Shown here: in pieces, positions 19,237-27,744 of the stretch | Numbering within the stretch: position 1 is the stretch's first letter | How the letters are laid out: every line of letters begins with the position of its first letter | Source: JAUIIK01 sp963745675 | GTDB taxonomy: Bacteria > Chloroflexota > Chloroflexia > Thermomicrobiales > CFX8 | DNA: 64,000 nucleotides | NCBI GenBank assembly: GCA_963745675.1 | Contig: CAVUYM010000025.1 | Span: 45,373 to 109,372, forward strand | Reading direction: 5' to 3' | Program-made: the position numbers and the translations under genes | Notes under the pieces: model-generated | Seen by the model: the letters and a program-made list of their open reading frames with translations, nothing else | Told to the model about the DNA's origin: nothing | Databases searched by the model: none

Positions 19237-20220
19237 CTAGTCGTTGACGAAGGGCACCACATGCTCGCCGTAGACCTCGATGAACTCTTCCTGGTTGCGG
19301 CCCACATTGTGAACGTAAATCTCGTCGAAACCGAATGAGGCCCAATGTTTCACATGCTCAAGATGGGCTGCAGGATCGCTCGATATGAAGACGCGATTGG
19401 CGTAGTGTTTCGGTTCAACCAGACGAGCCATGGCCTGGAAGTCTTCCGGCTGGCGGATATCAGCCTTTGGAAATGCCATGCCGCCATTGGGCCACTCTTT
19501 GACAGCATTTTCAGTCGCTTCGTCATCCGTCTTCGCGTAGGAGACGTGAATCTGGAGGATCTTGGCCATTTTCGATGGATCTTTGTCGGCGCGTTTCGCA
19601 CCCTTTTCGAACTGGCTGAAGAGTCCCTCGATGCGCTCTTCCGGCGCTCCTACGGTGATCATGCCGTCCGAGTAGCGGCCGGTTCGCATTGCATTGAGCG
19701 GTCCGGCGGTCGCTACGTAGATCGGAGGAGGCGAATCGGGTAGCGTGTAAAGACGGGCATACTCCATCGAGAAGTAGCGTCCCTCGTGCTTGACGCGGTC
19801 GCCAGTGAAGAGCTTCTCGATGATCTCAATCGCTTCAAACATCATGCGCGAACGCGCGCCGCCATCTGGCCAGACGCCGCCGACGATTGCTTCATTGAGA
19901 GCTTCTCCAGCGCCGAGTCCGAGATAGGTGCGGCCCGGATACATCGCTTCGAGCGTCGCCGCCATATGGGCCACGATCGCCGGATGGTAACGAAAACTCG
20001 GGCAGACGACACCAGGACCGAAGCGCTGGTTCGTGCGCTCTCCAAGAGCTGCCATGAATGCGTAGCTGAAGCCGCTTTCGCCTTGTTCCGGAACCCAGGG
20101 GTGGAAGTGGTCCGATGCCATGACGATCGGAAAGCCGACCTTTTCAGCTCTCTCGCAGTAGTCGAGCAACGCAGTTGGCGAGAACTGCTCCATCATCGCC
20201 GCGTATCCCATAACAACCAT
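19237..20220 (-). CDS. F420-dependent oxidoreductase of the G6PDH (Fgd) type
   Basis: A 327-residue LLM-class enzyme resembling F420-dependent glucose-6-phosphate dehydrogenase and its relatives. Supporting blocks: PIVMASDHFHPWVPEQGESGF, FGPGVVCPSFRYHPAIVAHMAATLEAMYPGRTYLGLGAGEALNE, YSDGMITVGAPEE and FGFDEIYVHNVGRNQEEFIEVY. The ATG at 20220 has aaaggg nine bases upstream. It lies between cofE and an F420-binding PPOX gene. The substrate could be glucose 6-phosphate or another compound; motif reading alone cannot tell. Confidence 0.88.
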   Translation of the reverse strand: MVVMGYAAMMEQFSPTALLDYCERAEKVGFPIVMASDHFHPWVPEQGESGFSYAFMAALGERTNQRFGPGVVCPSFRYHPAIVAHMAATLEAMYPGRTYLGLGAGEALNEAIVGGVWPDGGARSRMMFEAIEIIEKLFTGDRVKHEGRYFSMEYARLYTLPDSPPPIYVATAGPLNAMRTGRYSDGMITVGAPEERIEGLFSQFEKGAKRADKDPSKMAKILQIHVSYAKTDDEATENAVKEWPNGGMAFPKADIRQPEDFQAMARLVEPKHYANRVFISSDPAAHLEHVKHWASFGFDEIYVHNVGRNQEEFIEVYGEHVVPFVND

Positions 20221-20276
20221 TTGCGGATCCCTTTCTTGTGTTCGAATATGACGGTGTGCCGTATGGTCTCTAAATA

Positions 20277-20688
20277 TTAGAAGCCGTTGGCGATAACGCT
20301 GTCGATGGTGACAACGAGCGTGACCCGTTCTTCGCTTCGAAAGTTCGAAAACTGCTTGTCAATTTCATCATCGGTCGCGTTCGGGTTGTACCGGCGCGCC
20401 AGGCCGAGGATGTCGCTGAGTGCTTCCTCCGGTTCGTCGATCATCTCGCTGACGGTACCGTTGATCGTCAGAAACTTGTAACCCTCTTCCCAACACAGAG
20501 ATACTGGCTGGATTGCTGCGCACATTGCGATCCTTCACCCGGCCGACTGCCGTGTTCATGATGATGTTGTCGCCGCGCAAGGCGTACCACATCACCGTCT
20601 GTTGAATACGCCCATCGGGAAAGGACGTTGCAAGCACGGCAAAGCGTGGTTCTTCAAGGAAAGAGCGTTGTTCAGGAGTAAGCGTCAC
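20277..20688 (-). CDS. PPOX-class F420-dependent protein, one frameshift
   Basis: A small split-beta-barrel protein of the pyridoxamine-phosphate-oxidase-like superfamily, whose F420-binding members reduce varied substrates. It begins TLTPEQRSFLEEPRFAVLATSFPDGRIQQTVMWYALRGDNIIMNTAVGRVKDRNVRSNP, a typical F420-PPOX N-terminus. After a break near 20510 it continues GYKFLTINGTVSEMIDEPEEALSDIL and RVTLVVTIDSVIANGF. GTG 20688 is chosen (taggacca upstream) because the family normally starts a few residues before the LLEEPR-like segment; ATG 20754 is the alternative. The insertion sequence begins 70 bases upstream. Confidence 0.8.
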
Positions 20689-20758
20689 TGGTCCTACTTT
20701 CGAGATCGAACGAACATACAATTTCGGAAACGGTAGCACGATCGAATGTGTCAATAGC

Positions 20759-22042
20759 GTAGACTGTCACATTCACGGTGGGCGAATCTGAGAAGTGCAG
20801 GGGTCGCTTGGCCTGCTTCGGTTCAGACGGCCATCGCTCTAGCCAGATCATGGACATCCGCTCCACTGTAGAGCCACTGCGTCAGTGCAATTCCATTGGA
20901 GAGTCCGTTCAGACTTTTATAGCCGCGCATCGTCTTGTAGCGTAGTTTGCTTTTGCTGATGGCCCGTTCGGTGCCATTGTTGGTCCCATCAAGGCGCAAC
21001 TCCGGACGGCGCAGATACAAGCGCAGCTTGTCCCAATGCTCCCACAACTCTAAGCGTCAGGAGCCGCATGCGGTACGCCACACTGGCATGTTCGCCCTTC
21101 CCGGGTGGTGGTGCATCGAGATAGCGGCGATGGAGTGTGCTCCATCTCCTGACCGCCGTCGGCCGGGAGTTCGCGTACCAACATCCGGGTCTGCGCGAGT
21201 TCGCGGGCGAGCTGGTCGATCTGCTGCGGATCGCTCCACGCGTTGCGAGCCTGGGCGAGAATCGTCTTGCTGCGTTTGGTCACGGCTTTGCGGACATGCG
21301 TCAGACACAGTTGCTGCTCCAGCCCGAGGTTCGCGGTCACCACGCCGTAACTGCGCATGCTCGTCACTGACGATGACTTCGACCCCATACTGGCGCACGT
21401 AAGGTTCCAGCCATTGTTCGAAGGCGACGCTGTCGGTGGTATCAAGCACCGTCGAAATCCAGCGTCAGACCACTCTGGCCGTCGGTCACCATGCCGACGA
21501 TGGTTTCCTCGCCCTTGACCCGATAGACGGTCTCGTCCACGCCAAGCACCCGCACCCGACCGTTTGGTCGCGTCCTCCGCAAGGCATCACCCGCTTGCTG
21601 GGCGTCACGCCAGACCGTCATAGCCGCACACCTCGACCCCGAGCGCGCCGAGCAGGTGTGCGGCGGCATGGCAGGAGAGCCCCAGTCCATAGATCAGGGC
21701 AGCGAGGACGACGGTGCGCTCGCTCTGATCGCGGGCCGTCACCCCATCGGGATAGTGCCGAAAGGTGCGCTCACATCCCGACACAGCGGTAGCGCTCGAC
21801 CGATGACCTCGGCCTGGCGATGATCGCGCAGCGGTTTGGTGACGCGTGCCGTGGCGGTGCAGCCGCCAGTGACCACAGTGGAACATCGCTGCGGTCGCGC
21901 GGTTGGCTGAACGTTGACGGTGGGGATAACGAGACGTATCTTCATGACGCGGCGCTCCGGCTGGTTCGTATCGCTTGGTCGTGACACGATCCTAGCCGAT
22001 CAGCGCCGCATCTCACGTATCCCACCGCTATGAGAAATCTAC
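20759..22042 (-). mobile_element. Insertion sequence, about 1.28 kb, decayed or mis-sequenced
   Basis: Imperfect terminal inverted repeats of about 40 bases bound a transposase. From the left end inward the sequence reads GTAGACTGTCACATTCACGG; from the right end inward it reads GTAGATTTCTCATAGCGGTG. They share GTAGA, CGGTGGG and TGAGA..TGC with a two-base offset. I see no target-site duplication (flanks ...caatagc and gtcggaag...). It separates the F420 cluster from the ABC operon, whose last gene ends ten bases beyond the right end. Confidence 0.65.
20823..21945 (-). pseudogene. DDE-type transposase, at least five frame changes
   Basis: Reconstructed across frames, the product starts near MKIRLVIPTVNVQP and has a zinc-binding N-terminus (CSHCGHWRLHRHGTRH, then CVGCERTFRHYPDGVTARDQ). 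It continues LGLSCHAAAHLLGALGVEV, a catalytic core with RVRVLGVDETVYRVKGEET, VEVIVSDEH and LTHVRKAVTKRSKTI, and ends in LRLDGTNNGTERAISKSKLR and SNGIALTQWLY. DE/D/E positions fit a DDE transposase. The overall plan resembles ISL3-like elements, but I cannot assign the family. Because neighbours also carry indels, true decay cannot be separated from sequence error. Confidence 0.65.
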
Positions 22043-22051
22043 GTCGGAAGA

Positions 22052-22814
22052 CTACTCAAAATCCATCGTACGCAGCCGCAGGGCCGAGAGCCCGAGCGTG
22101 ATGGCGATCATGATCAGGACAGCGGGTATCGCCGAATAAGAGTTGCACCGAATTGTCCAGCGTAACGCCTGGATCATTCATCAGGCGTACAAAGACCGAT
22201 TCGACATAGTGTCGAACACTCAGCGTCCAGACGCCCGGGATAAATCTGCTGATAAGTGATTCCCAGATCAGTGTGTAAAGAATTCCGACGATCGAGTGCC
22301 CGCGGAACGAGCAGGCTGATGGCGATGAAAAGCGCCGAATAGGCGGCGACACCGACGAGAACGGCGACGATGGCTGCAACGAGCACACTAACAGTGTCCG
22401 GCATATCGCCGCCGGACACGACGACCCAGGTTGCGATTGTCCCAAACCAGAGTGCCAGGACTGTTGATTCGGTCACGGCCAGATACTTTTCTGCCACGAT
22501 TCGGAAGTCGCGAAATCGGCTTGATGATCAAATAGACCATCGTGCGGTCCTCGATCTCGTCGCGAAATGCGCTCGTCGCCAGAACCAGACTTGCGATCGG
22601 CAAGAAGCGTCCCGAGCACGGTATTCAGCATGATGCCGCTGAAGAAGATTTCGGGCGTGTCGTTGATGTCACCGACCAGATAGATTACCCCAAAAGTAAT
22701 CGGGCAGGGCGGAGAAGAAGGCGACAAAGCGGATCGCCTTGCCGCTACTGAATTGAAGAGGGTCAGGGTTGAGACCGGGAGCAGCGCGATCAGGGATCGG
22801 GTCAGATTTGACAT
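22052..22814 (-). CDS. ABC-2 type permease, multiply frameshifted
   Basis: A membrane subunit of an ABC exporter. Reconstructed pieces are MSNLTRSLIALLPVSTLTLF, IYLVGDINDTPEIFFSGIML, LPIASLVLATSAFRDEIEDRTMVYLIIKPISR (typical of ABC-2 permeases), KYLAVTESTVLALWFGTIATWVVVSGG, LVAAIVAVLVGVAAYSALFIAISLLVPR and ILYTLIWESLISRFIPGVW. At least four frame changes occur. The stop read from the conserved frame is at 22052, ten bases from the insertion sequence. It is the last gene of the operon that starts at the arginase-like gene and pairs with the ATPase just upstream. Confidence 0.72.
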
Positions 22815-22818
22815 GGAC

Positions 22819-23800
22819 TTAACGACCTACCACATAGGCGAAAACGCTTGTAAGCGAATCATCGAGAGCGGCAACTTCATAAAGCGTGATCTTCTCGCGC
22901 GCAGCGACCGCCGCTACCGCCCTGTAAAAGGCGCGCACATTTCCGGCCTCAACTCTTATCGTTGGGTCGCTATCGCCATCGGCGACGATCGTCACAGAGT
23001 CGACTGACTGATCCTGTATCAAGGCGGAGGCAAATCGCGCGGTTCTGTGGATCGGACACGGATCTTCGACGCCTGCTCGTCCATGCGCTCCCGAATAGTG
23101 TGAAAGTTTCCGGCCGCGGCGAGTTTTCCGTTGACGATCACGAGAATGCGATCGGCGAATCGTTCTACCTCGTCCAGCACATGGGAAGAGACGAGGACTG
23201 TCTTGCCTTCTTCGCCTAGCTTGCGAATAAGTTCGATCGTGCGTAGACGTTGCAGCGGGTCGGTCCCCGAAAGCGGTTCATCCATCAGCAGCACCTGAGG
23301 GTTGTGGACGAGGGCTGCCCCGATTTTCGCCCGTTGGCGCATGCCCTTTCGAGTAGCCTCCTAGCTTGCGATCGGCGTCGTCGACCAGATCGACGATTTC
23401 GAGCGCATGTTGCGCGGCGGCGTCCGGATCCGCCACATCCTGGAGCACCGAGTTCAGATAGAGAAATTCTCGTCCCGTCAGAAACGGATACATGTGTTCC
23501 TGTTCGGGAACAAGCCCAACTAAGTCGGTAAAGCTCGCGATCTCCTCGTACCGAGCGCCCCAAGATCTCAATTTGGCCCGAAGAAGGCCGCAGGAGTCCA
23601 GTGAGCATTTCTAGCATCGTCGACTTGCCTGCTCCGTTTGGTCCGAGCAGAGCGGTAACCCCGGGTTCCAGGGAAAACGAAACATCGGAAACGGCGACGA
23701 CGTCACCATAGAACTTGGATACCTTGTTTACCTGGATTGTCGCGCCTGTGTGGATGGGGGCCTCCGGATTGTCTACTTTCTGACCGTTCGTTGCCGGCAT
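22819..23800 (-). CDS. ABC transporter ATP-binding protein, multiply frameshifted
   Basis: ATPase of an ABC-2 type exporter. The N-terminus has Walker A in VTALLGPNGAGKSTMLEMLTGLLRP. The next frame gives VGLVPEQEHMYPFLTGREFLYL (Q-loop region), then a signature region interrupted by a break near GGYSKG, and then QRAKIGAALVHNPQVLLMDEPLSGTDPLQR (Walker B and D-loop) with VLVSSHVLDEVERFADRI (H-loop). The tail continues LIQDQSVDSVTIVADGDSD. Start ATG 23800 lies two bases after the stop of the upstream permease, and aggagga overlaps that stop, so translation is probably coupled. Confidence 0.8.
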
Positions 23801-23802
23801 CG

Positions 23803-24719
23803 CTATTCCTCCTGCAGGTACGTGCGATGCATCAGAAACATCGCGACAGCGATGACGACAATAAGCCAGACAAGTAGCACCACGCCGGGAAGATCCAGAG
23901 ACGCGAAGAGTCGATTTTGCTGGTCAATTCGAAAGAGCCAGCGCCGGAGGGCATCCACAAAATGTTGCGGACTCATGAAGATGAAGAGACCGCGCCAGCG
24001 TCCTTCGCCGATGGCTTCGTAGAAAGCCGAGCGATGCCCTGGAGCATGATCGTCCCGATGATGAAGATCGCAGCGGCGATGCCTTTGCGAGTCGTGAACG
24101 TCGCGATCGAAAGACTCAGTGCGCCAAAAAACGCCGAGACCAGAATCCCATAGCTCGCGATCTTCAGGAGGTCCGAAAAGTGATCGACGAAATAGGTAAG
24201 CGGCGCATCATCGGAGAAGGTAAGACCGAGAAAGAGCAACAGGGGCGGGCCAAAGATGATCGTCGACATGAGGATGCCCATGGAAACGACTTTGGCCAGG
24301 ACGTAATCCAGACGAGTCAAAGGCCGCGAAAAGTAGAGTTGCAACGTACGCTCTCGGCGGTCGTCGCACAGCATCTCCGGTGCAAGAGCGCTGGCGTAGA
24401 TCAAAATAACTATCTCCAGCACACCATAAAGACTGTCGAAACCCAGGCCTTCTAAATTGCCGGCCGGTAAGAAGGCCAGCAGCGCAACGATGATGAGCGC
24501 CGGTATGTATGCGAGAGCATAAAGTATTATCGGCAAGATCTTGGAAGTCCAGCGCTTCTTAATGCCCAGCCCACGCTTTATGGAGTAGATGATGAGTCTG
24601 CGGACAGCGAACGAGCGACCCCGACGATCTCCAGCGTAATGCTCGTAGCCGCGATCGAATATCTCCCCGTATGGCTGGGCTTCGGGTAAGTTCGCGCTCG
24701 CGCTTGGATTAGTTTCCAC
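23803..24719 (-). CDS. ABC-2 type permease, one frameshift
   Basis: Membrane subunit with hydrophobic spans ILPIILYALAYIPALIIVALLAF, SLYGVLEIVILIYASALAPEMLCDDRRERTLQLYFSRPLTRLDYVLAK (a typical ABC-2 permease segment), IIFGPPLLLFLGL, ILVSAFFGALSLSIATF and AAAIFIIGTIMLQGIA. After a break near 23985 it continues to FASLDLPGVVLLVWLIVVIAVAMFLMHRTYLQEE. GTG 24719 is preferred over ATG 24752 because it leaves only an 11-base overlap with the ATPase stop; both are possible. The partner ATPase is the gene just upstream on this strand. Confidence 0.75.
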
Positions 24720-25680
24720 CGGCAGCCACCTGATCCTGATCTCCCGCGCCAACCCCTATGCCACTGACGGTTCGAATGTAGACGTCTTCCAGCGAGAGTT
24801 CTCGTGGTTGCAAGGCCCGCAGGGATGCGTTGCATTCGACGACTGTGTCGCGCACAGCGTCGTAATCCTGGTCTGAAACGGCTTTGATCAGGATATCCAC
24901 CCCTTCCCGAGTAGCGCTGATGCCCTTAGCTCGCAATATTCCCAGGAATTGCTCAACGTTTCCATCGATGCGCACGACGACGTCCGAGGTTGAACTGCGG
25001 AGGCTCGCGATATCGTCGGCCACAACGAGATTGCCACTATCGAGCATGATGACATAATCACAGACGCGCTCGACATCTCCAAGAATGTGAGAGGAGAGCA
25101 TGACGGTAATCCCCAGCTCATTGTGAATCTTTCGTATGAGTTCGAGCATCTCGTCGCGGCCCTGTGGATCCATACCGTTGGTCGGTTCGTCGAGAAGGAC
25201 CAGTTCAGGGTCATGTACGATCGCCTGCGCGAGCTTCACACGTTGCTTCATTCCGGTCGAGAATTCGCGCATGAGCCGATAGCGCTCCTCGTTCAGACCT
25301 ACTTGATAGAGGACGTCGTTAGCGCGCTGCCGCGCCTGCCGCGCCGGTAGCCCACTAATCTCGGCCATGTGTCCGACGAAATCTGCCGCCGTTACATCGC
25401 CAGGAAGCGTATCCGACTCTGGCATATACCCGATTCGCTGTCGAATAAGCGGGCCCTGGCTCTCAACGGGCATACCAAGCACGACCGCATTGCCGGATGT
25501 AGGGCGGAGTAGACCAAGCAACCCCTTGATGAGCGTTGATTTGCCCGCCCCGTTTGCGCCCAGCAAGCCTATCGCTGCATTGGGTACCTGAACGCTCAAT
25601 CCTTCCAATGCAACGATCGAGCCGTACGCCTTTCGGAAGGCGTCCGTTTCGAATACCCAATCGGAGGCTGAAATCGTCAT
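24709..25680 (-). CDS. ABC transporter ATP-binding protein
   Basis: An intact 323-residue ATPase. Walker A is in AIGLLGANGAGKSTLIKGLLGL. The Q-loop is RIGYMPESDTLPG, the signature is REFSTGMKQRVKLAQAIVHDP, and Walker B/D-loop is LVLLDEPTNGMDPQGRDEM, followed by VMLSSHILGDVERVCD. A C-terminal domain of about 90 residues follows. It is coupled at both ends: ATG 25680 is one base from the arginase-like stop and its TAA overlaps the permease start. With the downstream genes it forms a two-ATPase, two-permease exporter or paired exporters. No cargo is evident. Confidence 0.9.
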   Translation of the reverse strand: MTISASDWVFETDAFRKAYGSIVALEGLSVQVPNAAIGLLGANGAGKSTLIKGLLGLLRPTSGNAVVLGMPVESQGPLIRQRIGYMPESDTLPGDVTAADFVGHMAEISGLPARQARQRANDVLYQVGLNEERYRLMREFSTGMKQRVKLAQAIVHDPELVLLDEPTNGMDPQGRDEMLELIRKIHNELGITVMLSSHILGDVERVCDYVIMLDSGNLVVADDIASLRSSTSDVVVRIDGNVEQFLGILRAKGISATREGVDILIKAVSDQDYDAVRDTVVECNASLRALQPRELSLEDVYIRTVSGIGVGAGDQDQVAAGGN

Positions 25681-25681
25681 A

Positions 25682-26587
25682 CTACCTGTCCCACTCCGGG
25701 ATTCCGTAGCGTTCCCAGGATTCGATGCCAGCTTTCAGCATTTCTGCCGCCGAATGGCGGGTGATCTCCGCCCCCTCACCCTCACCCGATACAGATACCA
25801 TCGCCAGGGCTACAACCTTGCCGGTTGCCATCACAACGTCGATCGCCTGTGCGACCTGAGAGACATCTGGCCCGTTCGGCTCCTTCGTGCCGTGATTTGG
25901 GACCAGGCTCGCGTCGACGATATCGGAGTCAATATGGAGGTAGATGTGATCGCAGCGACTTGCCAGGTCTTCGACGCTGGCTTTGAGGTCGAGGCCGGGG
26001 AAACCTTCCGCTGGCGCAGCCACTTTGATCGATGTTGCATTCACCAACTGTTCCTCGGCGGGGTCGAGATTACGCACATCCACCATCAGGATTCGGTCGG
26101 TTGGTATCGGCGCTGCGATGTGCGAGTTCTGGCGCCATTCGGGGAAGTCCAATCCTGCCGCTACCGCGACAGGCATACCGCCGAGCATCCCTGAAAGCGA
26201 CGTTCGGGAAGTATTGAAATCTCCGTGGGCGTCGAACCAGACCAATCCGATTCGGGCAGTCGGGCCGAGGGCATCCTGCCAACCGCCGAGGACTCCGGTG
26301 ATGTGGGCGCAATCGCCGCCGACCATGACCGTTCCTCGACCTTGCTGAACGCCGTCAGCTACTGCCGATGCTATTTGGCCACCGATAATGCCGAGATTGA
26401 GCGTCGGGCTATTGTCTCGCAGATTTTCCGGGAAAGCTGGTTCGACGAACGAAGCGCCATCTGCTAACTCGCCGTAAACGCCGTATTGCCGGTAGAAATC
26501 CACCGAGCGTTCATCACCGGGAGAAGGCGTGCTACCGCGATAGCGCACCCCGATCACATTGAGTCCACGTTCTGCGAGTGATGCCAT
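25682..26587 (-). CDS. Arginase/agmatinase-family protein with altered metal motif
   Basis: A 301-residue ureohydrolase-fold protein. The manganese motifs appear as GTVMVGGDCAHI, VWFDAHGDFNT and YLHIDSDIVDASLVPNH. In classical arginases the first motif is GGDH; here Cys replaces that His. This variant occurs in an uncharacterised branch, so arginase or agmatinase activity should not be assumed. It heads a tightly spaced operon with the ABC exporter genes (one base between its stop and the ATPase ATG), which may mean co-regulation rather than shared function. Confidence 0.8.
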   Translation of the reverse strand: MASLAERGLNVIGVRYRGSTPSPGDERSVDFYRQYGVYGELADGASFVEPAFPENLRDNSPTLNLGIIGGQIASAVADGVQQGRGTVMVGGDCAHITGVLGGWQDALGPTARIGLVWFDAHGDFNTSRTSLSGMLGGMPVAVAAGLDFPEWRQNSHIAAPIPTDRILMVDVRNLDPAEEQLVNATSIKVAAPAEGFPGLDLKASVEDLASRCDHIYLHIDSDIVDASLVPNHGTKEPNGPDVSQVAQAIDVVMATGKVVALAMVSVSGEGEGAEITRHSAAEMLKAGIESWERYGIPEWDR

Positions 26588-26676
26588 TGGTTTCCGTCCA
26601 GTCTGAATTTGAAGCTATCCTTTCGCGAGGCATCGTACCAGTAGAACAAGTCAAATGCAGTGAGGAAGGCACGTAA

Positions 26677-27672
26677 ATGGAAGTACTGGTCACCGGGGGA
26701 CGCGGATTCGTCGGGATGAATATCGCGCGAGCATTGGCCCGTCGCGGAGCACGAGTATACGTCGCCGATCGTGGCCCATACGATTCCTGGGTTAGGACCT
26801 TCCTGACCGACGAGTCCACGTCAATCGAACATCTGACCATCGATTTATCGAAACACGGGGATCTCGACCAAACGATTTCCACGGCTTCGTTGGATGCAGT
26901 GGTCCATGCTGCGGTTGTGACAGCGACTACCGAAGCGGTCGAGCGCAGTGACGCGCGCGACATCGTCGATTCGAACGTCGGAGGCACCGTCGAAGCCCTT
27001 CAGGTTGCGGTATCGCGCCGAGCCACGAAATTCATTTACGTCTCAAGCCCATCCGCAATCGGCGATCTTGTGGGAATCGAGACTGTTGACGAGAGCATAG
27101 TCGCGCGTCCCACCTCACTCTATGGCATCACCAAATATGCGAGTGAGCAGATTGTCGAACGTTGGGCAAATCTTTACGATCTTGCGGCCGCTTCGGTGCG
27201 CATCGCGCAGCCCTATGGCCCGGGTGAGCGCGCGACCGGCAGCAGGGTGCGAACCTCTCCTATCTGGGAATGGCTGCGAGATGCGCCGCTCGGTGGCAAG
27301 TTGGCGACGGGTCCCCTGGATCAAGCCCGCGATTGGACCTATGTAGAAGAAACGGCAGAGGGCATTGCCAGGATGGTGTTTGCCGAATCGTTGTCACATA
27401 GGCTCTATCATCTTGGATCAGGTTCGCAAGCGACGGTAGGGGATGTGATAACACAGCTGAGAAAGCGTTTCCCGGCGATCGAGTGTGATCTGGAACCTTC
27501 CAGTGAAGATCTCAATCCAAATATCAGTGGTCCCGGTAGACCTCCGCTAGACGTTCAGAGGTTCGCAACTGAATTTGGATGGAAACCGCAAACATCGATC
27601 GAAGAGGGGATGGAACGCTATATCTCCTGGTGGGACGAGTTTCGTCACCAGCTAGATCAAGCACCGAATTAG
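26677..27672 (+). CDS. NAD-dependent epimerase/dehydratase
   Basis: A 331-residue extended short-chain dehydrogenase. The N-terminal Rossmann motif is VLVTGGRGFVGMNIARALARRG, then DAVVHAAVVTATT. The catalytic triad is visible as Ser in YVSSPSAIGD and Tyr-x3-Lys in YGITKYASEQIVERW, followed by RIAQPYGPGERATG. gaggaaggcacgtaa precedes the ATG. Members convert nucleotide sugars, but the substrate is not evident. It diverges from the arginase-like gene by 89 bases and converges on the M20 peptidase. Confidence 0.88.
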   Translation: MEVLVTGGRGFVGMNIARALARRGARVYVADRGPYDSWVRTFLTDESTSIEHLTIDLSKHGDLDQTISTASLDAVVHAAVVTATTEAVERSDARDIVDSNVGGTVEALQVAVSRRATKFIYVSSPSAIGDLVGIETVDESIVARPTSLYGITKYASEQIVERWANLYDLAAASVRIAQPYGPGERATGSRVRTSPIWEWLRDAPLGGKLATGPLDQARDWTYVEETAEGIARMVFAESLSHRLYHLGSGSQATVGDVITQLRKRFPAIECDLEPSSEDLNPNISGPGRPPLDVQRFATEFGWKPQTSIEEGMERYISWWDEFRHQLDQAPN

Positions 27673-27681
27673 CTGAAAGTG

Positions 27682-27724
27682 GCCGATTGCCAACGTAGTT
27701 CACGAGATCATGCTGGCAATCGGC
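27682..27724. terminator. Inverted repeat between convergent genes
   Basis: A perfect 11-bp repeat (GCCGATTGCCA and TGGCAATCGGC) around a 21-base loop, with partial extension outward (AGCT on each side). It lies exactly between the ends of the epimerase and M20 genes. No T-run, so it may be a bidirectional terminator of non-classical type or an RNA 3' stabiliser. Confidence 0.5.
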
Positions 27725-27744
27725 TGGTTAGCTTCGTGGTAGGG

